A stretch of DNA of 64,000 bases from contig NZ_JARGER010000023.1 of assembly GCF_029210375.1 (NCBI RefSeq), forward strand, positions 92,962 to 156,961, in the 5' to 3' direction. The notes below the pieces were generated by a model that saw only the letters and a program-made list of their open reading frames with translations, was not told where the DNA came from and ran no database searches. The position numbers were made by a program, and so were the translations under genes. Shown in pieces: positions 1 to 8,653 of the stretch. The stretch is from Nocardioides sp. YIM 152315. Lineage in GTDB: Bacteria; Actinomycetota; Actinomycetes; Propionibacteriales; Nocardioidaceae. How positions within the stretch are numbered: position 1 is the first letter of the stretch; every line of letters begins with the position of its first letter.

Positions 1-1
1 G

Positions 2-298
2 CAGGTCTGGTTGGCGCAGTACACGACGCCGGGCAAGGTCGCTGGCCGGTCGCGTCAGGGTGACACGAACACGCGCACGGAGACGGTCGGCGGTGTCGAG
101 CGTCCGGTGGTCGAGGGCGGTCTGCACATCCCGTTGTCTGCGCCGGTCCCGGCGGTGGGCTGGGAGTTCGCTTGCACGGCGGTGGGCGCGTCGTCGGATC
201 CGTCGCTGCTGGGTCGTCGATGGCGCGTCGTGGACGTGCCCGCGAAGTCGTTTGCGACTGCGCGACGACTGGACGTGGTGGAGGTGCCAGCGCCGTGA
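2..298 (+). CDS. Head-tail connector-type phage protein (DUF6093-like), 5' truncated
   Basis: The reading frame is open through the left window edge, so the N-terminus is missing; a TTG at 11 is probably internal. The visible part has the pattern of small actinophage connector proteins placed between the capsid and tail genes: a beta-rich LHIPLSAPVPAVGWEFACTA stretch followed by a C-terminal LLGRRWRVVDVPAKSFATARRLDVVEV segment (quoted here as LLGRRWRVVDV ... ATARRLDVVEV). The DUF6093 assignment is from memory of these endings, not from a search. Its stop overlaps the GTG start of the next small gene, so it belongs to the same late operon as the tail genes downstream. It probably acts at the capsid portal vertex during virion assembly. 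Confidence 0.6.
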   Translation, partial: QVWLAQYTTPGKVAGRSRQGDTNTRTETVGGVERPVVEGGLHIPLSAPVPAVGWEFACTAVGASSDPSLLGRRWRVVDVPAKSFATARRLDVVEVPAP

Positions 299-429
299 TC
301 ATCGACCACGCCCCAGCACCCGGCCCGGACTACTGGAATTGGCGCTGCCTCGTCTGCTCGCAGCCTGTCGCGCAACACGCAGGTCTCATTCGACGGTTGA
401 TCTGGAGGCTGCGATGCGCGTCAGGGTGA
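295..429 (+). CDS. Small phage protein with CxxC motif
   Basis: A 44-residue ORF starts at GTG 295, overlapping the stop of the connector gene (GTGA), and ends inside the start of the next gene. It contains a WNWRCLVC pattern followed by a nearby His (AQHAG), so a small zinc knuckle is possible. The C-terminus is basic (IRRLIWRLRCASG). I do not recognise a family. The tight overlaps on both sides argue that it is translated rather than accidental, but it is short enough that it could be a chance frame between two real genes. Confidence 0.45.
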   Translation: MIIDHAPAPGPDYWNWRCLVCSQPVAQHAGLIRRLIWRLRCASG

Positions 430-791
430 CCCACGGCATCGGTGACCTCGCCAACGACCTCGCCCAGATCCCGGTCTCGTTCGCCACTCGCGCGCCGCAG
501 GTCGTGGAGTGGAACGCCCAGCGCGGCAACACCATCGCGCGGCGGTTCGCTCGCGAGAAGGCCGGTCCGCACGGCAAGGACTGGTACAAGAGGCTCACGT
601 CGGAGATGACCGGCCCGTTGACCGCCGAGTACGGGCCCGAGGGCATCCCGAAGACGGACTTCGTGGGCGTCGGGTTCCGCAGCGGCACCAACCTCGACCT
701 GCCGAACTCCGCGGACATCGTCGGCCCCGACTTCGCCGACGACACCGGCGACATGGCCGAGGGCCTGTTCCGGAGCGCGGGCTTCCGATGA
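414..791 (+). CDS. HK97 gp10-like head-tail joining protein
   Basis: This 125-residue protein starts at ATG 414 behind a GGAG-type ribosome site (tggaggctgcg). Its length and its position, after the connector and just before the tail terminator, fit the HK97 gp10 / minor capsid family that closes the neck. The N-terminal half is predicted helical (GDLANDLAQIPVSF; QVVEWNAQRGNTIARRFAREK) and the C-terminal half beta-rich. The stop overlaps the ATG of the next gene (ATGA), so the two are translationally coupled. Assignment rests on order, size and helical pattern rather than a diagnostic motif. Confidence 0.55.
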   Translation: MRVRVTHGIGDLANDLAQIPVSFATRAPQVVEWNAQRGNTIARRFAREKAGPHGKDWYKRLTSEMTGPLTAEYGPEGIPKTDFVGVGFRSGTNLDLPNSADIVGPDFADDTGDMAEGLFRSAGFR

Positions 792-1180
792 CATTCCCAT
801 CGCTCCAGGAGCACTTCGATGCCGTCGAGGCACTGCTGACCGCCGCGAACGCTGTCCCGACCGACCTCGACCAGGCGCCGACCACCGACTGCAACCAGTT
901 CACGGTCGCGGACCGGTTCGGCGGTGTGCGGCGCATGACGGGCCAGATCGGCACACGGTCGGTGCGGGTCGTCGTCAAGGCTCTCGGGCAGACGGCCGAC
1001 AACGCGCGCGAGATGCAGCGGCTCCACGACGCGGCGCTGCGTGGCGTGCGGGTCACGGTCGGTGCCTACAGGTCGACGCCGATCCAGTTCGAGTCCGGTG
1101 ACGCCGTGGCACCCGACGGCGACCTGTTGACGACCGGGGCGTGGTTCTCGGCTTCGTCTACGTACACGTTCACTGTCTGA
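788..1180 (+). CDS. Probable tail terminator protein
   Basis: The product is 130 residues. A helix (FPSLQEHFDAVEALLTAANA) opens the protein, followed by beta strands and a helical stretch (TADNAREMQRLHDAALRGV). Tail terminators of siphoviruses are 120-140 residues and lie directly between gp10-like proteins and the tail tube gene, as here. It overlaps the gp10-like gene by ATGA. In the virion it would cap the tail tube at the neck. No residue-level signature can be seen, so position carries most of the weight. Confidence 0.55.
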   Translation: MTFPSLQEHFDAVEALLTAANAVPTDLDQAPTTDCNQFTVADRFGGVRRMTGQIGTRSVRVVVKALGQTADNAREMQRLHDAALRGVRVTVGAYRSTPIQFESGDAVAPDGDLLTTGAWFSASSTYTFTV

Positions 1181-1196
1181 CGCTCTAGGAGGAGCC

Positions 1197-1358
1197 ATGA
1201 ACCCCTACCTCGCCCGCGCTCTCAAGGAGCAGCAGGAGAGCCGCGCGGCCAGCAAGAAGGCCGCCCCGAAGACGCACGCGAGCAACCCGCCCGCGGCGAA
1301 GAAGGCCGCCGAGTCGGCCGAGCAGTCCGACAACAACCAGCCTTCGAAGGAGCAGTGA
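1197..1358 (+). CDS. Small Lys/Ala-rich phage protein
   Basis: A 53-residue ORF follows a strong AGGAGG-type site (ctaggaggagcc) before ATG 1197. The product is charged and low-complexity: MNPYLARALKEQQ at the N-terminus, then alternating AKK, NPP and SKEQ segments. There is no recognisable domain. It ends one base before the tail tube start and sits in the usual slot for a tiny unassigned ORF between tail terminator and tube genes. The good ribosome site makes it likely to be real. Confidence 0.55.
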   Translation: MNPYLARALKEQQESRAASKKAAPKTHASNPPAAKKAAESAEQSDNNQPSKEQ

Positions 1359-1359
1359 G

Positions 1360-1902
1360 ATGCCTCTCGCCAACCCGCCGACCGCCAAGAGCCTCGGCCA
1401 GAAGTCGGTCGTGATCCTCACGACCGCGCCCGCCGCCACGACCGGCATCCCGGTCCTCACCGAGGTCAACGCAGGCGTCTTCGGATCGCTGCACTTCTAC
1501 GGCGACTTCAACGTCACCCCGAACCAGAACACGGGCGAGGGTCCGCGGAAGCTCGGCAGCATCTTCTCGCCGACCCAGCTCGGTCAGGTGACCTACCCGG
1601 CCGTGGACGCGCAGTACTCCTACATGCCGCAGCTCGTCGCGACCACGGGCTCGGACGGCAACGAGGTCTACGAGGCGCTGGTGCCGGGCTCGACGGTGAC
1701 CGTCGTGGTCCTCGACGGCGTGGATGGCGACATCAGCGCCGTCGTGGCCGACGACGTCGCCGACATCTACCTCATGGAGTGCGGCGTGCGTCGCAAGGGT
1801 CAGACGGGTGACGGCGAGTTCGACGAGAAGTCGGTCACGCAGTCGCTGATCGTCAAGGGCGGCGAGCCGATCGCCGAGGACCACGAGATCGCTGCGGCCT
1901 GA
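1360..1902 (+). CDS. Major tail tube protein
   Basis: At 180 residues it has the size and position of a siphoviral tail tube subunit, immediately before the tail-assembly chaperones. The sequence is beta-rich with glycine turns (AGVFGSLHFYGDFNVTPN; GSTVTVVVLDGVDGD) and ends in an acidic, Ala-rich tail, as expected for the tube fold that stacks as hexameric rings around the tape measure. ATG 1360 has GAAGGAG upstream. Function is inferred from order, length and fold pattern. Confidence 0.7.
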   Translation: MPLANPPTAKSLGQKSVVILTTAPAATTGIPVLTEVNAGVFGSLHFYGDFNVTPNQNTGEGPRKLGSIFSPTQLGQVTYPAVDAQYSYMPQLVATTGSDGNEVYEALVPGSTVTVVVLDGVDGDISAVVADDVADIYLMECGVRRKGQTGDGEFDEKSVTQSLIVKGGEPIAEDHEIAAA

Positions 1903-1973
1903 TCCCCACACGCCCCGCCGCCGGTTGCCGTGGCTGGCGGCGGGGTCTCCACGGCACCACGGCAGGAGTAGTC

Positions 1974-2651
1974 ATGGCGAAGAGCGTTGCCGACCTGCGC
2001 GCCGAGAAGTCGGCCGGTCGTCCGCGCCGGCCGCTCAAGATCATCGTCGGCGAGGGCCGCAAGTACGAGATCGAGCTGGACCGGTTGACCGCCGAGCACG
2101 ACAAGCGCCTGGCGGTCGCTGCGGCCACCCCTCGCAAGACGGGCTCGGACGGTGTTCCGGAGCGCGTGACGGAGATCCGCGCCCGGATGGCCGAGCTCCT
2201 CCAGATCATCGGCGAGTACGAGGGCGAGGTCATCGTCGAGGCGACCCGCGATGACGGCGACTGGGCACAGTGGCGCATTGCCCACCCCGCCCGTCCGCAG
2301 GGTGAGCCCGGGTTCCGCGAGGACGCCTTCATCGTCGGCGGCTGGTGCAACTCCGACGACCTGATCGCGGACGTCGCTCGGTACGTCGTCTCCTGGGAGA
2401 GCGAGCCGCTCGGCGAGGGCGACTTCGACGCGCTGAACGTCCCGCGCCCGGTCAAGAAGGACATCGCGAAGATCGTCATCGACCTGTACGAGAACGGTGA
2501 TGACCTGGGAAAATCGCTGAGCGACTTGTCCGCCTTCCTCGAGAGCGTGCAGTCCTCGAGCTCGCCGAGCGAGTCGGAGTCAGCGAGAAGCGAGTCCTCG
2601 GATGGGAACCCGCCGAGCGACACGAGCACTTCGACGCCGACGGGAATCTGA
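1974..2651 (+). CDS. Tail-assembly chaperone, upstream (G-type) product
   Basis: This 225-residue zero-frame product is the first tail-assembly chaperone. It has a basic N-terminus (MAKSVADLRAEK), a central helical domain, and a Ser/Asp/Glu-rich C-terminal tail (residues about 193-225) that is low complexity. Phages express such a gene twice: as the short form, and as a longer form made by -1 slippage. The slippery site lies at codons 178-180 of this frame. Chaperones coat the tape measure during tail assembly and are absent from the virion. Position directly before the tape measure region fits. Confidence 0.75.
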   Translation: MAKSVADLRAEKSAGRPRRPLKIIVGEGRKYEIELDRLTAEHDKRLAVAAATPRKTGSDGVPERVTEIRARMAELLQIIGEYEGEVIVEATRDDGDWAQWRIAHPARPQGEPGFREDAFIVGGWCNSDDLIADVARYVVSWESEPLGEGDFDALNVPRPVKKDIAKIVIDLYENGDDLGKSLSDLSAFLESVQSSSSPSESESARSESSDGNPPSDTSTSTPTGI

Positions 2652-2989
2652 CCGGCTGGACGGTCGTCACCCGCGAGACCGAGTGGGATGACGTGCAGCG
2701 GCGACGAATGCTGGCACTGGCCCGGTACCGCGCCGACGTCTGCTCCGGCTGCGGGTTCCACTCGTCGATCGCCGACGAGGACCCGCTGTTCAAGATCGAG
2801 GACCGTCGCTGCCCGATCTGTGCGGACACGGCTCCGGCGATGCGGGCGCGGAACAAGGCCGAGGGCGACGCGGCTGCGAAGGCCGCACCCGAGGCTCACC
2901 TGCCGAGCGACGGACGCACGTCGTACCTGCGGCTGCTGACGCCGGCGGAGGTCATGGCACATGAGGCGAACCGCAAGCCACGCAAGTAG
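1974..2989 (+). CDS. Tail-assembly chaperone, -1 frameshifted (GT-type) product
   Basis: Slippage at 2507-2513 moves ribosomes from the zero frame into the -1 frame, which is open from 2513 to the stop at 2987-2989. The fusion is about 338 residues. The -1 extension reads like a T domain of actinophage chaperones: RVLGWEPAERHEHFDADG, then TEWDDVQRRRMLALARY, then a four-cysteine zinc ribbon (CSGCG and CPICAD). A GTG at 2693 could be mistaken for an independent start, but the frame is coding well before it. The C-terminal LRLLTPAEVMAHEANRK probably contacts tail tube or tape measure. The frame logic is seen in sequence; the role is from the family. Confidence 0.72.
2507..2513 (+). other. Programmed -1 frameshift slippery heptamer GGGAAAA
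   Basis: In the zero frame the site reads G GGA AAA (ctG GGA AAA tcg), the canonical X XXY YYZ arrangement. After a -1 slip the next codon is atc at 2513 and the frame stays open for 158 codons. GGGAAAA is a common slippery site in phage tail-chaperone genes. Confidence 0.78.
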
Positions 2990-2992
2990 CAC

Positions 2993-3316
2993 TCAGGCGT
3001 CGCCCAGTGGCTCCACGTCCGAGAGGGACTTCCGCTGGCGGACCGGCGTGGATCGGGTGGGCGTAGGGGTCTCCCGGCTTCCGACCATCGCGAGGCCGTA
3101 GCGGACGCCGTAGGCGATCACGGCGACGAGAACGAGGGTCTGACCGACTGCGGCTGTTCCCAGCCCGCACGCGGACAGGACCCAACTCCCTCGATCGCCC
3201 GAGAGGTCGACATGGGGCCATGTGGCGGTCGCGATAGCGAGTCCGACCAGCAGCAGCCCGAGGCCACTCCAGAGCATCGCGGACACGGCTCCGCGCGCCT
3301 CTTCCTTCGCTGACAT
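2993..3316 (-). CDS. Antisense two-TM membrane protein, prophage moron candidate
   Basis: Translation from ATG 3316 gives 107 residues with two membrane segments: roughly 12-34 (AVSAMLWSGLGLLLVGLAIA) and 47-80 (WVLSACGLGTAAVGQTLVLV ... AYGVRYGLAMV), then a basic, Thr/Pro-rich cytoplasmic tail (ETPTPTRSTPVRQRK). It lies on the opposite strand to the whole tail operon. Its end is 3 bp from the chaperone stop and its start is 30 bp from the tape-measure start. Such opposite-strand single genes are usually expressed from the prophage, and membrane products often mediate superinfection exclusion. No family recognised; function is inference. The frame extends upstream to 3460, but that would overlap the tape-measure gene. 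Confidence 0.55.
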   Translation of the reverse strand: MSAKEEARGAVSAMLWSGLGLLLVGLAIATATWPHVDLSGDRGSWVLSACGLGTAAVGQTLVLVAVIAYGVRYGLAMVGSRETPTPTRSTPVRQRKSLSDVEPLGDA

Positions 3317-3346
3317 GAATCGACTGTAGACCCGAGAGGCGGTGGC

Positions 3347-6300
3347 GTGGTGGCCGATCGTCGCGAAAGGGTCATCCTCGAGCTCGAGGACTCCGGCTTC
3401 ACGTCCGGGATGGCGAAGGACGCGGCGATCACCCGACTCCTCGCGAAGGAGCTGGACCACCTCTCCGGCACGTCCGTCAAGACGGCGCGCAACACGGACC
3501 GAGTCAGTGACTCGGTGGACCGTCAGGCGACCGTCTTCACGCGCGCCGACAAGTCGATCGACCGCTACTCGGGCCGCCTCCGCCTCATCACCGAGGCGGC
3601 GACCGTCCTCGGACCGGCGCTGATCCCCCTCGGTGGTGCGTCCATCACGGCGCTGGCAGGGCTGACCTCCGGCCTGCTCGCTGCTGGCGGCGCGCTCGGT
3701 GCGACCCTACTGGCGGTCAACGGCGTCGGCGACGCGCTCGAAGCACTCAACGACTTCCAGCTCGAGCCCACGACCGACAACCTCAAGGCGCTGCGCGAGG
3801 AGCTCGACAAGCTCGGGCCGTCCGGTGAGCACTTCGTTCGCTACCTCGACCGCATCGAGCCGGAGCTCAAGGCGTTGCAGAACACCGCCCGCGCGGGTGT
3901 GCTGCCCGGCTTCGAGGAGGGCATCGACGCGCTCCTGACGGAGGGTCCACAGGTCCAGCGGATCATCGCGAACATCTCCCGCGAGGTCGGCGACCTCGCC
4001 GCATCGGGTGGCGAGGCGCTGGCCGGCCCCCGGTTCAGCGAGTTCCTCGACTACTTGGAGACCGACGCCGCCCCGACCCTGCGCGCCTTCTCTGTCGCGA
4101 CCGGGAACGTGGTCGAGGGACTGGCGAACCTGGTCGTGGCATTCGACCCGCTGTCGACGTCGTTCTCCAACGGCCTCGTCGACCTGACGGAGCGGTTCGC
4201 GGAGTGGTCGCGCGCGGTCGACGAGACGCAGGGATTCCAGGACTTCGTTGCCTATCTCCGCGAGGCGGGTCCGGAGGCACTGGACTTCCTCGGTTCGCTG
4301 AGCATGGCGCTGGTCGGCATCGTCCAGGCGGCGGCTCCGTTCGGGCAGGCGCTGCTGCCGATCCTGTCCGACTTCCTCGACATCATCGCGGCGATCTCCG
4401 CCTCGCCCATCGGCCCGCCGCTGTTCACCGCCGCCGCGGGCTTCCTCGCGCTGAACCGGGCCGTGTCGGTCCTCGGTCCCGGCCTGTCTTCGCTCAATCA
4501 GGCGTTCCTCGATCTGCGCACGTCTCCGAACCGCGCGGCGACCGCGATGCAGCGATTCAGCGGCGTCGCCCGCACGCTGGGCGGCGCGGCGGGCATGGGC
4601 CTGTTCCTCACGTCGCTGCACGAGACGAACGACGGGCTGCGGCAGTTCGAGGCGATCGCGGGCGGTGCGCTGACCGGCCTCGCGGTCGGTGGCCCATGGG
4701 GCGCTGCGATTGGTGGCGCGATCGGTCTCGTCACGACGTTCGGCGACGCGAACCGGGACTCGGCGGGGTACGTGGCTGCGCTGACCGCTTCGCTGAACGA
4801 GCAGACGGGTGCGCTGACCGCGAGCAGTGAGGCGGCGGCGGCGAAGTACCTCGAAGACGAGGGCCTCCTCAAGACCGCCGAGGGACTGGGGCTCAACCTC
4901 AACGTCGTCACTCAGGCAGCGCTGGGCAACAAGGACGCGCTCAACGAGGTCAACTCCGAGTTGGAGCGGTTCGCGAACGTCGACACCCCCAGCGGTGTCG
5001 ACGTCGAGATGTTCAAGCAGCGCAAGGAGGGCGCCGAGCTCTCCAAGACGCTCAAGGATCTCGCCACCGACACGGACTCGACGGTCGCGGCTCAGCGTCG
5101 CGTGGCGGCGGCGTCGAACCGGACGGGCGTCGCGTTCGAGCAGCAGCAGCTCAAGATGCGCGCGGCCCGCGGGTCGGCACGCGAGACCGCGAAGGGCTTC
5201 ATCTCCCTCGGCGACTCCCTCGATGACGCGAAGGTCTCGCTGGGCGACTGGCTCAAGCAGCTCGAGGATCAGGCTGCGGCGCTGGAGGCGTTCGGGCAGA
5301 ACGCGGCGCGCGCGGCGAAGCGTGGTCTCGACCAGGGCCTCATCAAGTCGCTCAAGGAGGCGGGTCCGGCTGGCGCGCTGCGGATGAAGCAGCTCGCGAA
5401 CGCCACCGACACCGAGCTCGCCCGCGCGAACCGTGCGTGGCGTGCGGGGCGGCAGGCGATCCGCGACTACATCAACCTGACGGTGCCGAAGAAGAAGGCC
5501 GAGGTCGACAACGCTCAGGCGCTCGCTGCGATCCGCCGCATCAAGGCGGAGCTCGACTCCATCCCGCGTTCGATCCGCACCGACTACTACGTCAACCAGA
5601 TCAACACCGCCAACCGGCCGAACGCGCTGCCCGGTAACCCCGACGGTGCCGGTGCCGACGGAGCCACGGTCCCGAAGACGGGTCTGCCCTACGCCGACCG
5701 CCACCTTTACCTCCTCGCGGACGGTGAGGAGGTCATCTCCAACCGGTACGGGCAGGCGGACCGGCACCGCTCGCTGCTCAAGGCGATCAACGCGGGCCGA
5801 ATGGCTGACGGCGGCACTGCGGGCATCGCACCCCAGGGCACCCTCGACGACCGCCTCGCAGTCGCCTCCGCGTTGCAGACGATCCGTGACCTCGCGAAGC
5901 AACTCCGTGCGACGGTCAAGGAGGGCAAGCACAAGGGTGATCCGAAGGTGCGCGGCATGGAGCGCGCGTACCTCGAGCTGCAGCTCAAGGCCGCGCACGT
6001 CGAGCTCCGGAACGCGCAGAACCGTGAGAAGCGGGAGCGCAAGGAGGCCGAGCGCACCGCCCGTCAGGAGGCGCGCGAGGCAAAGCAGGCGATCGGCGAG
6101 GCGAAGGCTGGTCTGTCGCTGACCGACGGCCTGCCGATCGAGCTGTCGGCCGGCGCGCAGGCGGCGGGGTCGGTGCGGGAGTCGCTGGCGGCGTTCCGTG
6201 ACCAGATCCGTGACGCGGGCGGGAGCGTCGGGAAGAACTTCGACGACCTCGCGCTCAAGTCGTCGCTGCTGACGTACCGGTACACCGAGAACGCCGAGAA

Positions 6301-6832
6301 GATCTCGGACCTGACCTCGCAGATCGACTCCATCCGTGAGGGTGCGGCGGGGTCGTTCATGAGCGACGCCTTCGGTGGCAGCCTCGCCGCGTTCGACCGG
6401 ACCATCGGCAGGGACACCGCCAACTACGGCACCGCCACCGCAGCGTTGCAGGCTGCGGCAGCGAACGGTCTCGACGGTCCGCTCGCGACGGCGCTGGCGC
6501 AGTCGGGGAACCTCGCGCTGATCCAGTCGTTCGGTGGTCTCGACGCGGCGGGGATCGAGTCGCGCGAGTTGGCGTTCGCTGGCCGTGCCTCGGCTGCGGA
6601 CCAGTTCGGCGACGTCGCGGTGCAGGTGTCCGGGCTGGCCGAGCAGGTGTCGGCGCTGGTGGCGCAGAACCAGACGTTGGCGGCGGAGTTGAGCCGCTTC
6701 CAGACGGTGATCCTCGACGGCGCGGTGGCTGCGGGTGAGGCGGCCGGTCGTGGTCTCGGCGAGGAGCTGAACTCGACGGCGAAGAGCGCGGCACGTGGCA
6801 AGCCGAAGCGACCCGGGGGGTTCCACCGATGA
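3347..6832 (+). CDS. Tape measure protein
   Basis: The largest gene of the module encodes 1161 residues and sits straight after the chaperones. Features typical of tape measures are visible. A hydrophobic Gly/Ala-rich region at about 85-130 (ALIPLGGASITALAGLTSGL) is followed by further hydrophobic helices near 310-480, long charged helical stretches (IRDYINLTVPKKKAEVDNAQ; RNAQNREKRERKEAERTARQ) and a GGTAG loop. It sets tail length and is thought to help DNA cross the membrane. Start is GTG 3347, with another GTG immediately after; GAGAGGCGG lies upstream. Its stop overlaps the next ATG. No catalytic muralytic motif is evident. Confidence 0.85.
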   Translation: MVADRRERVILELEDSGFTSGMAKDAAITRLLAKELDHLSGTSVKTARNTDRVSDSVDRQATVFTRADKSIDRYSGRLRLITEAATVLGPALIPLGGASITALAGLTSGLLAAGGALGATLLAVNGVGDALEALNDFQLEPTTDNLKALREELDKLGPSGEHFVRYLDRIEPELKALQNTARAGVLPGFEEGIDALLTEGPQVQRIIANISREVGDLAASGGEALAGPRFSEFLDYLETDAAPTLRAFSVATGNVVEGLANLVVAFDPLSTSFSNGLVDLTERFAEWSRAVDETQGFQDFVAYLREAGPEALDFLGSLSMALVGIVQAAAPFGQALLPILSDFLDIIAAISASPIGPPLFTAAAGFLALNRAVSVLGPGLSSLNQAFLDLRTSPNRAATAMQRFSGVARTLGGAAGMGLFLTSLHETNDGLRQFEAIAGGALTGLAVGGPWGAAIGGAIGLVTTFGDANRDSAGYVAALTASLNEQTGALTASSEAAAAKYLEDEGLLKTAEGLGLNLNVVTQAALGNKDALNEVNSELERFANVDTPSGVDVEMFKQRKEGAELSKTLKDLATDTDSTVAAQRRVAAASNRTGVAFEQQQLKMRAARGSARETAKGFISLGDSLDDAKVSLGDWLKQLEDQAAALEAFGQNAARAAKRGLDQGLIKSLKEAGPAGALRMKQLANATDTELARANRAWRAGRQAIRDYINLTVPKKKAEVDNAQALAAIRRIKAELDSIPRSIRTDYYVNQINTANRPNALPGNPDGAGADGATVPKTGLPYADRHLYLLADGEEVISNRYGQADRHRSLLKAINAGRMADGGTAGIAPQGTLDDRLAVASALQTIRDLAKQLRATVKEGKHKGDPKVRGMERAYLELQLKAAHVELRNAQNREKRERKEAERTARQEAREAKQAIGEAKAGLSLTDGLPIELSAGAQAAGSVRESLAAFRDQIRDAGGSVGKNFDDLALKSSLLTYRYTENAEKISDLTSQIDSIREGAAGSFMSDAFGGSLAAFDRTIGRDTANYGTATAALQAAAANGLDGPLATALAQSGNLALIQSFGGLDAAGIESRELAFAGRASAADQFGDVAVQVSGLAEQVSALVAQNQTLAAELSRFQTVILDGAVAAGEAAGRGLGEELNSTAKSAARGKPKRPGGFHR

Positions 6833-8640
6833 CGTTCGTGACGACCCCGGTCCACGGCCTGTCGCTGGGTGTGCCCGGTGGTACGCCGTTGGTGTTCGTC
6901 GAGGACGGCGTGACGGTGGTGCACACGGATGCGCTGTCGGGTGAGACCTACGAGTTCGACGTGCTGGCCCCGGATACGCAGTGGGGCAACCCGGTGCCGG
7001 TGGTCGAGGTGCTGACGTCGATGCTGACCAACGGCGCGCGGGTGCGTCATCTGCGCGACGACAACCGGCTGCCGTCGGTGGCTTTGACAGTGCGTGCGTC
7101 GGGTCCGAACGGGCTGTCGGCGGCGGAGAAGGCGCTGCAACTGGTGTCGGGTCGTCCCGCGGAGCTGATCTGGCAGCCGCCGATCCCGAACGCGGCGCCG
7201 ACGGTGTTCGAGGTCGTGTGGTCGCAGTTCGACCACCGGATGGACGACTTCCGGGAGCGGTGGGTCGAGCGGTCGTACTTGGTGTCGTTGCAGGCGCTTC
7301 CGCATGGCCGATCAGTGTCGAAGATCATCACGCCCGCGGTGGTGGGCGCGGCGCCGACGGTGGTGGACAACGGGTCCTCGGCGACCAACTGGGCCGTCGA
7401 GATCCCGGCGACGGGCGCGCTGTCGGTCTCCTCCGGCGCGGTGACGAACACCTACGACCCGGACATCGATGTCGGGTCGGGGCTCGGCGGTGCGAACCTG
7501 CGCCGCACCGCCGACATCGACGTGTCGGACACGCCCTACCTCTCCAACGACTGGGCCACGTCGAAGGCACCCAATCCGCCGCTGATGGGCGTCACGGTCG
7601 ATGGAGAGGGCGCGCTGCTTCCCGAGGTCCGTCGCGAACCGGGGACCACGGCTGGATTCACGCGGTCGTGGTATCAGGTGCCGGCCGCCTCGTCGACCGT
7701 CAGCAGCTTCTCGTTCTTCGTGACCCACGTCCGCTCGACCGGCAGTGCGACGTTGCAGATCGACAAGGTGCAGAAGGCGGCGACCCTCCCGTCATCGGGC
7801 ACCACTCGCCAGAAGGTCGCGACCATCTTCCCCGGCGGCTCGGTCCCCGCGCACGGCACCGTGCTCGTGCAGCACGACACCGACGGCCTCGGGCACACCA
7901 TCGTGTTCTCCCACCCCATCGAGGGCGGCTACACGCCCCCGCTGCGGCAGTGGCTCGCGTCCTCCGACACCGTGACGACCGACACGACTCTGGTCTCCGG
8001 GGCCTACAACATCATGTCGCCGGTCACGCTGTTCGAGGTCCCCGTCTCGGCGATCCCGTTCGGCGACACCCAACTGTGGGCGCGGATGAAGCGTTCCACG
8101 GCGGCGGTCGTGAACATCGCGTGGGCGGCGTCCTCGACGTTCCCCGGCCATGAGGGCTTCCTCGGCAACGCGCACTCCGGCATCACCACGGTCACGTTCC
8201 CCGCCAACCAGTGGATCCTCGTGCCGCTGGGCCGGTTCACGGCGCCGCCCACGAAGACGGGCGTCGGTGGCATCCTCCGCATCGGCCTCGGCGGCGACTC
8301 GACTGCGGTGGTCGACGAGGCGTGGCTGTTCGCGATGGAGCGCGGGACCCTGACGGTGGTCGACAACTTCACCGGCACCGCGGGCCTCGGTGGGTCGGCG
8401 AACCGTCTCCGTGTCGCCGCGCCGTCGCTGGAGGAGCCCTACGGCAGCCTCGACTGCGGCTACTCCGCCGACTGGTCCGACTCCCACACGCCCGCCTCCG
8501 GGAACGTGCTGTGCGACCAGGTCAGCCACGAGTTCGACCCAGAGGGCACGATGATCTTCACCGTCACGTCGGGGGTGACCGACGCGGCCGTGTCGCTGGA
8601 GCACTATCCGCGCTGGCATACCCACGCTGGGAACATCTGA
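6829..8640 (+). CDS. Distal tail / minor tail protein
   Basis: The 603-residue product overlaps the tape-measure stop (ATGA) and occupies the distal-tail (Dit-like) position. The N-terminal ~170 residues carry the pattern seen in such proteins (GETYEFDVLAPDTQWGNPVP; ERWVERSYLVSLQALPHGRS). The rest, about 180-600, is beta-rich and may contain carbohydrate-binding-like jelly-roll domains, for example near ATLQIDKVQKA and ELWARMKRS-type strands (seen as QLWARMKRSTAAVVNIAW). It probably forms the tail tip adaptor. The C-terminal extension relative to a minimal Dit may bind host surface glycans; that is inference. Confidence 0.65.
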   Translation: MTFVTTPVHGLSLGVPGGTPLVFVEDGVTVVHTDALSGETYEFDVLAPDTQWGNPVPVVEVLTSMLTNGARVRHLRDDNRLPSVALTVRASGPNGLSAAEKALQLVSGRPAELIWQPPIPNAAPTVFEVVWSQFDHRMDDFRERWVERSYLVSLQALPHGRSVSKIITPAVVGAAPTVVDNGSSATNWAVEIPATGALSVSSGAVTNTYDPDIDVGSGLGGANLRRTADIDVSDTPYLSNDWATSKAPNPPLMGVTVDGEGALLPEVRREPGTTAGFTRSWYQVPAASSTVSSFSFFVTHVRSTGSATLQIDKVQKAATLPSSGTTRQKVATIFPGGSVPAHGTVLVQHDTDGLGHTIVFSHPIEGGYTPPLRQWLASSDTVTTDTTLVSGAYNIMSPVTLFEVPVSAIPFGDTQLWARMKRSTAAVVNIAWAASSTFPGHEGFLGNAHSGITTVTFPANQWILVPLGRFTAPPTKTGVGGILRIGLGGDSTAVVDEAWLFAMERGTLTVVDNFTGTAGLGGSANRLRVAAPSLEEPYGSLDCGYSADWSDSHTPASGNVLCDQVSHEFDPEGTMIFTVTSGVTDAAVSLEHYPRWHTHAGNI

Positions 8641-8653
8641 TGAGGAACGTCTG

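Noticed and set aside
2693..2989. Independent zinc-ribbon gene starting at GTG 2693
   Set aside because: The frame is coding upstream of the GTG back to the slippery site, and there is no ribosome site before the GTG. A frameshift product explains it better.
3707..6826. Long open frame antisense to the tape measure gene
   Set aside because: The translation is Arg/Leu/Val-rich with no motif, while the opposite strand has a full tape measure with correct overlaps.
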